From positions 1 through 64,000 of the forward strand of contig NZ_JASXSI010000017.1 of the NCBI RefSeq assembly GCF_030315685.1: a DNA stretch of 64,000 nucleotides, read 5' to 3'. Position 1 is the first letter of the stretch. Each line of letters starts with the position of its first letter. The position numbers were made by a program, and so were the translations under genes. Below the pieces are notes generated by a model. That model made no database searches and was not told the origin of the DNA. It saw only the letters and a program-made list of their open reading frames with translations. Shown piece after piece: positions 57,380 through 64,000 of this stretch. Source of the DNA: Gordonia sp. ABSL11-1. GTDB lineage: Bacteria; Actinomycetota; Actinomycetes; Mycobacteriales; Mycobacteriaceae.

Positions 57380-58591
57380 TCAGAGACCTGCAGCCGCCCG
57401 CAGCTTCTCGGCGCGGTCGGTGCGCTCCCATGGGAGATCGACGTCGGTGCGGCCGAAGTGACCGTACGCAGCGGTCGGACCGTAGATCGGCCGCAGGAGG
57501 TCGAGGTCGCGGATGATGGCCAGTGGGCGCAGGTCGAACTCCTCCGAGATCACCTTCTCGATGACCGCAGGGTCGACACGCTCGGTTCCGAACGTCTCGA
57601 CGAACAGACCGACCGGGGCGGCCTTGCCGATCGCGTAGGCGACCTGGACCTCGATCCGGCCGGCCAGTCCCGCGGCCACCGCGTTCTTCGCCACCCAGCG
57701 CATCGCGTAGGCCGCGCTGCGGTCGACCTTCGACGGGTCCTTGCCGGAGAACGCGCCACCACCGTGGCGGGCCATGCCGCCGTAGGTGTCGACGATGATC
57801 TTGCGGCCGGTCAGACCTGCATCGCCCATCGGGCCGCCGAGGACGAACTTGCCGGTCGGGTTCACGAGCAGGCGCACATCGGACGTGTCCAGGGTGGGCA
57901 GCGACAACTCGGCCAGCACCGACTCCAGCACCTTGCTCCGGATGTCGGGGGTGAGCATGTTGTCGAGGTCGATGTCGGCGGCATGCTGGGTGGAGACGAC
58001 GACGGTGTCGAGCCGGACCGGCTTGTCGCCGTCGTACTCGATGGTGACCTGCGTCTTGCCGTCGGGACGCAGGTACGGCAGGACGCCGGACTTGCGGACC
58101 TCGGTGAGGCGGCGAGACAGGCGGTGCGCCAGGGCGATCGGGACCGGCATGAGCTCCGGGGTCTCGTCTGTCGCGTATCCGAACATGAGGCCCTGGTCGC
58201 CGGCGCCCTGGCTGTCGATCTCGTCCTCGGAGATGCCGCTGCGGCTCTCGTGGGAGGTGAACACGCCGCCGGCGATGTCGGGCGACTGCGCTCCGATCGC
58301 CACGTTGACGCCGCACGATGCGCCGTCGAAGCCCTTGGTCGACGAGTCGTAGCCGATGTCGAGGATCTTGGCGCGGACGATGCCGGGGATGTCGACGTAG
58401 GCGGTGGTGGTGACCTCACCGGCGACGTGGACCTGCCCGGTCGTCACGAGGGTCTCCACGGCCACGCGGGCCTTCGGGTCATCGGCGAGCATCGCGTCGA
58501 GGATCGAGTCACTGATCGCGTCACAGATCTTGTCGGGGTGTCCCTCGGTGACGGATTCGCTGGTGAACAGGCGTGACGCAGAGGTGGACAT
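57380..58591 (-). CDS. metK: S-adenosylmethionine synthetase
   Basis: 403 residues. [19 protein letters not shown] near the start, [18 protein letters not shown] and the phosphate loop [19 protein letters not shown]. It makes SAM from methionine and ATP. No SAM riboswitch is visible in the 178 bp upstream; that gap contains only G/C-rich sequence. It may share a transcript with priA. Confidence 0.97.
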   Translation of the reverse strand: MSTSASRLFTSESVTEGHPDKICDAISDSILDAMLADDPKARVAVETLVTTGQVHVAGEVTTTAYVDIPGIVRAKILDIGYDSSTKGFDGASCGVNVAIGAQSPDIAGGVFTSHESRSGISEDEIDSQGAGDQGLMFGYATDETPELMPVPIALAHRLSRRLTEVRKSGVLPYLRPDGKTQVTIEYDGDKPVRLDTVVVSTQHAADIDLDNMLTPDIRSKVLESVLAELSLPTLDTSDVRLLVNPTGKFVLGGPMGDAGLTGRKIIVDTYGGMARHGGGAFSGKDPSKVDRSAAYAMRWVAKNAVAAGLAGRIEVQVAYAIGKAAPVGLFVETFGTERVDPAVIEKVISEEFDLRPLAIIRDLDLLRPIYGPTAAYGHFGRTDVDLPWERTDRAEKLRAAAGL

Positions 58592-58769
58592 CTGATCCTC
58601 TCAGGCTCTTTCCGGGCCCGTGCGGGCGGTGGCAGCGTGTGCCGTTGATTGTCTCTGGTGGTGGATTGTCTCGCACCCCGGGATCGCCCCCGGTGAACGC
58701 GTTCCAAAGTACACACCGCCCCCGACGATGCGGACGCGGGCCGTTGCGCCGCCGACCCGCGGTGTGTGG

Positions 58770-60047
58770 TCAGTCGGCGACCCGTTCATCTGGCACCAGC
58801 GCGCGGACTTCGTCAAGGATTCTGCTCGACATGAGCGTTTTCGAGCCGAGCGGCAGTGCCGTCTCGGTGCCCGTGGCGGAGAGCAGCCAGCCGGTGTTGT
58901 CCTCGGTGCCGAACGCCTTGCCGTCGCCGACGGCGTTCACGACAAGCAGATCGCACCCCTTGCGGCGCAGCTTGGCGCGACCGTGGTCGAGGACGCCGCC
59001 GCGCTCGTCCCCGGTCTCCGCGGCGAACCCGACGATGACGGTGTCGCGGGGGATGCGTCCGGCCTCGCGGCTCTCCACGAGACCGCGGAGGATGTCGGGA
59101 TTGGTGGTGAGTTCGATGGGGGCGGGACCGGCCTCGCCCTTCTTGATCTTCGACTCCGCGACCGAGATGGGTCGGAAGTCGGCGACGGCGGCCGCCATGA
59201 TGACGACGTCCGCCTCGGCAGCGCGTTTGGTCATCTCGTCGGACAATTCCTGGGCGCTGGCCACGCGGACGATGTCGACGCCGGCCGGATCGCCCGGGTC
59301 GGCAGTGGACCCGGCGACGACGGTGACGGTGGCACCGCGCTGAGCCGCCGCGCGGGCGAGCGCGAAGCCCTGTTTGCCGGAACTGTGGTTGCCGAGATAA
59401 CGGACCGGGTCGAGTGGTTCGCGGGTGCCGCCCGCGCTGACCACGACCCGACGTCCGGACAGGTCATAGGGCAGGGCGTCGGCGCGTTCGAGCAGCAGTT
59501 CGCCGATCATGGCGATCTCCTGCGGATCGGGCAGCCGGCCCGGACCGCTGTCTGTGCCGGTCAGCCGACCCGATGCCGGTGTCATCACAGTGGAGCCGTG
59601 CTCCCGCAAGGTCGTCACGTTGGCCTGCGTTGCGGGGTGCTCCCACATCTCGGTGTGCATCGCCGGCACGAACAGGACGGGACATCGGACGGTCAGCAGG
59701 GACGCGGTCAACAGGTCATCGGCGCGGCCGGACGCAGCACGCGCCATCAGGTCGGCGGTGGCCGGTGCGATGACGACGAGGTCGGCCCCCTGACCGAGAC
59801 GGACGTGTGCGACCTGGTCGACGTCATCGAAGACCTCGGTACTGACCGGATTGCCCGACAGCGCCTCGAAGGTCGCCGCGCCGATGAACTTCAGGGCCGA
59901 TCTCGTGGGGACCACCCGGACGTCGTGCCCGGCCTCGGTGAAGTGCCGGATCACGGAGCAGACCTTGTAGGCCGCTATGCCGCCACCGACACCCACGAGG
60001 ATCCGGCGGCGGTGCGTGCCCGGTGTACTCGTTCCCGCTGTCGCCAT
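58770..60047 (-). CDS. coaBC: CoaBC: phosphopantothenoylcysteine synthetase/decarboxylase
   Basis: 425 residues. CoaC half: ILVGVGGGIAAYKVCSVIRH, the flavin-binding APATADLMARAASG, and PAMHTEMW. CoaB half from about residue 190: VVVSAGGTREPLDPVRYLGN, NHSSGKQGFALA and the Lys motif AESKIKK. It adds Cys to phosphopantothenate and then decarboxylates it for CoA. It lies 17 bp after rpoZ. Confidence 0.96.
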   Translation of the reverse strand: MATAGTSTPGTHRRRILVGVGGGIAAYKVCSVIRHFTEAGHDVRVVPTRSALKFIGAATFEALSGNPVSTEVFDDVDQVAHVRLGQGADLVVIAPATADLMARAASGRADDLLTASLLTVRCPVLFVPAMHTEMWEHPATQANVTTLREHGSTVMTPASGRLTGTDSGPGRLPDPQEIAMIGELLLERADALPYDLSGRRVVVSAGGTREPLDPVRYLGNHSSGKQGFALARAAAQRGATVTVVAGSTADPGDPAGVDIVRVASAQELSDEMTKRAAEADVVIMAAAVADFRPISVAESKIKKGEAGPAPIELTTNPDILRGLVESREAGRIPRDTVIVGFAAETGDERGGVLDHGRAKLRRKGCDLLVVNAVGDGKAFGTEDNTGWLLSATGTETALPLGSKTLMSSRILDEVRALVPDERVAD

Positions 60048-60064
60048 GCCCCGCGCCCGCGGTT

Positions 60065-60364
60065 CTATTCGCCTTCGGTGTGCTCGAGGAGGTCGGAGTG
60101 GATCTCGCGCATCGCGATCGACAGCGGCTTCTCCTGCAGCCCCGGCTCGACGAGCGGGCCGACGTACTCGAGGATGCCGTCGCCGAGCTGGTTGTAGTAG
60201 TCGTTGATCTGGCGCGCGCGCTTGGCCGCGTAGATGACCAGCGCGTACTTCGACGACGCACGCTCGAGGAGGTCGTCGATCGGCGGATTCGTGATTCCCA
60301 GCGGGGTCTCATAGGCCGGTGCGTCGGCGATCTCGGTCACGTCGAAATTGGTCTGGGTGCTCAC
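60065..60364 (-). CDS. rpoZ: RNA polymerase omega subunit
   Basis: 99 residues from GTG, with GGAG seven bases upstream. Motifs: [37 protein letters not shown], typical RpoZ, and an actinobacterial C-terminal extension ending LLEHTEGE. It helps assemble RNA polymerase through the beta' subunit. The order gmk-rpoZ-coaBC is conserved. Confidence 0.96.
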   Translation of the reverse strand: MSTQTNFDVTEIADAPAYETPLGITNPPIDDLLERASSKYALVIYAAKRARQINDYYNQLGDGILEYVGPLVEPGLQEKPLSIAMREIHSDLLEHTEGE

Positions 60365-60467
60365 GCAAACTCCTGCATCGCTGTGCTGCTCTGTGCTGTG
60401 CCCTGGTGGCTGTGCTCGGTGACGGCCTGCGAAAGCGCAGGACATCGGTCTTCCCTGACGACAAGGT

Positions 60468-61112
60468 CTAGACGTCTGAGGTCGACTGTCGGGTGGCCGT
60501 CGGCTGCGAGGACGATTCATCGGACCCGACCAGCAAGGATACCAACTCGGAGGCCACCTGGTCGACTTCGTGGTTGACCAGCACGTGGTCGAACTCGTGT
60601 TGGGCGGCCATCTCGGTCCGCGCGGTGTCGAGTCGTCGGGCCACCGCATCGGCGGTCTCGGTGCCACGACCGGTCAGCCGGGCGACCAGTTCGTCCCAGC
60701 TCGGTGGCGCCAGGAACACGCTGATCGCCTCCGGCAGACGTCGCACGACGTTGCGGGCACCGACCAGGTCCACCTCGACGAGAACGGGCCTGCCCTGCTC
60801 GAGGGCCTCGACGACGGGTGCGAGCGGGGTGCCCGAGCGCTGTAGCCCCCCGTGGATCTCGGCCCACTCGAGGAGCTGGTCGTCGGCGATCATCTGGTCG
60901 AACTCGTCGGGGCTCACGAAGTGATAGTCGCGGCCGTCGATCTCACCCGGCCGCGGTGATCGTGTCGTCGCCGACACGCTGAAGTGCATCTGCGGGACGA
61001 GTTCCCGCACCTTGGCGACCACAGTGGATTTCCCCACGGCCGAGGGGCCGACCAGAACGATCAGTCGGCCCCTCGTGCGTGTGGATCGCGGCTGCTGCGG
61101 CGGCGTTGTCAC
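60468..61112 (-). CDS. gmk: Guanylate kinase
   Basis: 214 residues. P-loop [17 protein letters not shown] site [22 protein letters not shown] and [13 protein letters not shown]. The GPSAVGKS variant of the P-loop is as I recall for the mycobacterial enzyme. It converts GMP to GDP. Start GTG lies 40 bp after mihF. Confidence 0.96.
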   Translation of the reverse strand: MTTPPQQPRSTRTRGRLIVLVGPSAVGKSTVVAKVRELVPQMHFSVSATTRSPRPGEIDGRDYHFVSPDEFDQMIADDQLLEWAEIHGGLQRSGTPLAPVVEALEQGRPVLVEVDLVGARNVVRRLPEAISVFLAPPSWDELVARLTGRGTETADAVARRLDTARTEMAAQHEFDHVLVNHEVDQVASELVSLLVGSDESSSQPTATRQSTSDV

Positions 61113-61152
61113 CGCCGAACCTGTGCCGTTGTCACGCTGGTGTCCTGCTCGA

Positions 61153-61467
61153 TCAGGAGCTGAACTTCTCGAGCAGAGCCTTGCGCTGACGGTCGCCGAG
61201 ACCGCGCAGACGGCGGGTCGGGGCGATCTCCAGCTCGGTCATGATCTCCTGCGCCTTGACCTTGCCGACCTTGGGCAGGGCCTCGAGCAGTGCGGAGACC
61301 TTCATCTTGCCCAGGATCTCGTCGTTCTCGGCATCCTTGAGGACCTGCTTGAGGTCGGTGCCGCCGCGCTTCAGGCGCTCCTTGAGCTCGGCGCGGGCCC
61401 GCCGAGCGGCAGCTGCCTTCTCCAACGCGGCAGCGCGCTGCTCGTCTGTCAACTGGGGAAGGGCCAC
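61153..61467 (-). CDS. mihF: Mycobacterial-type integration host factor (mIHF)
   Basis: 104 residues from GTG with GGAGGA upstream. Basic N-terminal helix ([20 protein letters not shown]), then the helix-two-turn-helix [20 protein letters not shown] and [18 protein letters not shown]. mIHF is an essential nucleoid-binding protein of actinobacteria, unrelated in sequence to E. coli IHF. It starts the mihF-gmk-rpoZ-coaBC run. Confidence 0.95.
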   Translation of the reverse strand: MALPQLTDEQRAAALEKAAAARRARAELKERLKRGGTDLKQVLKDAENDEILGKMKVSALLEALPKVGKVKAQEIMTELEIAPTRRLRGLGDRQRKALLEKFSS

Positions 61468-62077
61468 GGGGTTCCTCCGTCTTTCGTGTCTTCGGTTGGA
61501 CTGTCACCAGTCGCCTGACGGCGTCTGGTGGCGGTTGGTCGCCGGCGCGACCGCGGCGATCGCGATGAGCGATCATGCCTCCGCCGCGCAATGTGCGGCG
61601 AAAGCGACCGTACCCACGTGAGCAGGCATTTGCGAGTGCCACCCCCGGAAAACCCGGGTGGATCCGGTGCTGTAGCGTCCGGCGTCCCTGAACCGTAGAC
61701 CATCGACCCGACATCGGGCATCGCGACGCCCTGACGACGGCGTTCGGCGGAAAACCGCAGGTCATCGATGACGCTACCCAGCACGGTCAGCCGCACGCCG
61801 GATACCGGCGGCAAATCGCCCCCTGCCTGCACTGATACGCGTGTGACAGGAGTGGTGACCAGGAATTTCCCTGCGATCGGATGCTGTGTCGCGCGTGTCG
61901 CGGACCCCGAGGTCGACACACGTCTGACGCGCGTCGCCGGCGGAGGCGTGACCGCAGATGACGTCGAACGTACGGGCCAGCGTGACGCTCCACGTCATCT
62001 GTCCCGCAGTGGCGCTGTCGCCGCGCGCACACGGCCACGAGGCCCCGTGCGGAGCACCGGGCCGCCGGGCGCCGAGC
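61468..62077. other. 610-bp intergenic region between pyrF and mihF
   Basis: No reading frame here looks like a real protein. Two small hairpins are visible: CGCCGC...GCGGCG (61582-61600) and CCACCC...GGGTGG (61639-61661), the second a possible pyrF terminator. The mihF promoter should lie near its right-hand side of the start, in the first 150 bp. In M. tuberculosis, PE/PPE genes occupy this position; none is present here. Confidence 0.6.
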
Positions 62078-62914
62078 TCAGCCCAGCGCCGACTCGACCT
62101 CGTCGCGCGTGCGTTCGCAGGCAGCGCGGAGGTCGCCGATCGCCGGTCCGCTCCGCAACACCCCCCGACTGCTCGCGGGCAGCAACCACGTGGCATCGGC
62201 ACCGGCGAACACCTCGGCGAGATCGGCCGGGGTGGCCCCTTGCGCGCCCAGGCCGGGCGCCAGGATCGGCCCCCGCAGGCCGGCGAGGTCGAGACCGTGG
62301 GCCCGCGTGGCGCCGACGACAAGTCCGACAGTCGACGAGCCGTCGGCGTTCTCCTCGGCCGCGGCGTCGACGACGGTCTGCCCGACCGGTCGGCCGTCAG
62401 CGTCGGCGAGTTGTATCCGCACGCCCTCGGGGTTCGAGGTGCGGGCGAGCACGAAGACCCCCCGCTCGGTCGCACGGGCCGCCTCGACGGCGGGCGCGAG
62501 CGACCCGAACCCGAGGTAGGGCGAGAGGGTGACCGCGTCCGAGCACAGCGGTGAGGCGTCGCCGAGCCAGGCGGTCGCGTAGGCCTGCATCGTCGAACCG
62601 ATGTCTCCGCGCTTGGCGTCGGCGAGCACGAGCGCTCCCGCGGCCTGGCAACCGCGGATCACCTTCTCGAGAACGGCGAATCCGCCCGAGCCGAACACCT
62701 CGAAGAAGGCGACCTGCGGCTTGATCACCGCCGCCGTGGGGCCCAGCGCCTCGACGCAGATGTCGGCGAACCTCGACAACCCGTCTACGGAGACCGGTAA
62801 GCCCCACTCCTCCAGCAGTGCTGCGTGCGGGTCGATGCCGGCGCACAGACGTCCCCGCTCTGCGATGACCTCTCGGTAGCGCGGCGCGAACCCGGACGAC
62901 GGCGGCGCGGTCAT
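62078..62914 (-). CDS. pyrF: Orotidine 5'-phosphate decarboxylase (type 2)
   Basis: 278 residues from the ATG that overlaps the carB stop by 4 bp. Catalytic Lys/Asp motif [30 protein letters not shown] near the start; [17 protein letters not shown] near the end. This long form is the mycobacterial/myxococcal type. It makes UMP and so completes the pathway begun by CarAB. Confidence 0.95.
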   Translation of the reverse strand: MTAPPSSGFAPRYREVIAERGRLCAGIDPHAALLEEWGLPVSVDGLSRFADICVEALGPTAAVIKPQVAFFEVFGSGGFAVLEKVIRGCQAAGALVLADAKRGDIGSTMQAYATAWLGDASPLCSDAVTLSPYLGFGSLAPAVEAARATERGVFVLARTSNPEGVRIQLADADGRPVGQTVVDAAAEENADGSSTVGLVVGATRAHGLDLAGLRGPILAPGLGAQGATPADLAEVFAGADATWLLPASSRGVLRSGPAIGDLRAACERTRDEVESALG

Positions 62915-64000
62915 CGGCGGTTCACCAGCACCGCGTGACGCCGTTGTAGCGACTGGACCTCCATCTGACCGTTCATCGCGGCCTCGATGCCCTGCACGGC
63001 GGCGCTGGCCCCCTGCACGGTGGTGATGCATGGGATGTTCACCGACACGGCGGCACTACGGATCTCGTAGCCGTCCACGCGCGGTCCCGAGTTGCCGTAC
63101 GGCGTGTTGATCACCATGGCGACCTCTCCGGCCCGAATGATGTCGACGATCGTCGGCTCACCGTCGGCTGCCTCGAAGTGCTTGCGCACGGTCCGACACT
63201 CGATACCGTTGCGGCGCAACACGTCCGCTGTACCGACAGTGGCCAGGATCTCGAATCCTAGGTCCGCTAGGTGTTTGACCGGGAACAGCAGGGCGCGCTT
63301 GTCCTTGTTCGCGACGGACACGAAGATCGCCCCCGACGTCGGCAGCGATCCGTAGGCAGCCGTCTGCGACTTGGCGAAGGCACGGCCGAAGTCGGCGTCG
63401 ATGCCCATCACCTCGCCGGTGGACTTCATCTCCGGACTGAGCAGCGAGTCGACACCCATTCCGTCATGACGACGGAACCGGTTGAACGGCAGCACCGCCT
63501 CCTTGACCGAGATCGGAGCGTGCGCCGGGGACTCACCGCCGTCGCCCTCGGCCTCCAGCAGGCCCTGGCGGCGCAGCTCGGCGATCGACTCGCCCAGCAT
63601 CACCCGGGCGCAGGCCTTGGCGAGCGACACGGCGGTCGCCTTGGAGACGAACGGCACCGTGCGACTGGCCCGCGGGTTGGCCTCCAGGACGTAGAGGACG
63701 TCGTCCTTGAGTGCGTACTGCACGTTGAGCAGCCCGCGGACGCCGATCCCCTTGGCCAGTGCCTCGGTGGACGCGCGGACCATCTCCAGATCCGAACGCC
63801 CCAGGGTCACCGGGGGCAGCGCGCACGCCGAGTCACCGGAGTGGATACCGGCCTCCTCGATGTGCTCCATGACCCCGCCGATGTAGACCTCGTCGCCGTC
63901 GCAGAGGGCATCGACGTCGATCTCCACCGCGTCCTCGAGGAATCGGTCGACGAGCACCGGATGGTCTTCGGTCAGCTCCGTGGCGCGGGAGATGTAATCC
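62911..64000 (-). CDS. carB: Carbamoyl-phosphate synthase large subunit, C-terminal part (runs off the window)
   Basis: The frame is open to the right edge; about 362 C-terminal residues are inside. They cover the end of the second ATP-grasp domain ([41 protein letters not shown]) and the MGS regulatory domain ([41 protein letters not shown]). It makes carbamoyl phosphate for pyrimidines and arginine. It is coupled to pyrF. Confidence 0.96.
   Translation of the reverse strand, partial: DYISRATELTEDHPVLVDRFLEDAVEIDVDALCDGDEVYIGGVMEHIEEAGIHSGDSACALPPVTLGRSDLEMVRASTEALAKGIGVRGLLNVQYALKDDVLYVLEANPRASRTVPFVSKATAVSLAKACARVMLGESIAELRRQGLLEAEGDGGESPAHAPISVKEAVLPFNRFRRHDGMGVDSLLSPEMKSTGEVMGIDADFGRAFAKSQTAAYGSLPTSGAIFVSVANKDKRALLFPVKHLADLGFEILATVGTADVLRRNGIECRTVRKHFEAADGEPTIVDIIRAGEVAMVINTPYGNSGPRVDGYEIRSAAVSVNIPCITTVQGASAAVQGIEAAMNGQMEVQSLQRRHAVLVNRR

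Noticed and set aside
58592..58769. SAM riboswitch before metK
   Set aside because: The 178-bp gap shows no SAM aptamer core, only short GC-rich stems.
61449..62475. Several frames in the pyrF-mihF gap
   Set aside because: None has a family motif, ribosome site or normal composition; they run antisense into pyrF.

Overview
The window is high-GC DNA from a mycolic-acid-containing actinobacterium (order Mycobacteriales). Gordonia or a close relative is the best guess. The grounds are the gene order, a lipomannan-type mannosyltransferase (MptB), mIHF, WhiA, a SufR-headed SUF operon and many GTG and apparently leaderless starts. From the recalled Mycobacterium tuberculosis map, the order of nearly everything from about 13 kb to the right end follows Rv1466 back to Rv1384, with some genes missing. 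The genus is inference; no search was run.

Left end (1-12.5 kb): the first 86 bases are a poly-G/poly-C block that looks like a contig-end artefact. It cuts into a ThDP enzyme gene that begins a four-gene, translationally coupled operon: ThDP enzyme, SRPBCC protein, a KAS III-like enzyme with an altered catalytic triad, and a HisC-like aminotransferase. This looks like part of a small-molecule pathway whose product I cannot name. Next come an ABC-F ATPase, an SDR oxidoreductase coupled to a lycopene cyclase, a small acidic protein, and a complete bacterial Pnkp-Hen1 RNA-repair pair.

Middle (12.5-34.8 kb): a DUF1992 gene, then the complete SUF iron-sulfur operon sufR-B-D-C-S-U-T on the minus strand. 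Divergent from sufR lie mptB, an ABC exporter pair and heme A synthase (ctaA), followed by a small conserved gene, a quinone oxidoreductase (qor) and heme O synthase (ctaB). The pentose-phosphate operon tkt-tal-zwf-opcA-pgl follows on the plus strand, then a flavodoxin-fold quinone reductase.

Insertion (34.85-36.12 kb): an IS4-family element with 18-bp imperfect terminal inverted repeats and a 10-bp target duplication sits at the stop codon of ppc. Its transposase reads through the right end of the element and stops inside the target duplication.

Right part (36.1-64 kb): all minus strand. In transcription order from the right edge: carB (partial), pyrF, mihF, gmk, rpoZ, coaBC, metK, priA, fmt, rsmB, rpe, ribD, an FMN riboswitch, ribE, ribBA, ribH, a PH-domain membrane protein, uvrC, rapZ, yvcK, whiA, gap, pgk, tpiA, secG and ppc. 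These cover pyrimidine, CoA, SAM and riboflavin synthesis, replication restart, translation start, DNA repair, cell-wall and division control, and lower glycolysis with anaplerosis. I saw no tRNA, rRNA, CRISPR array or prophage.
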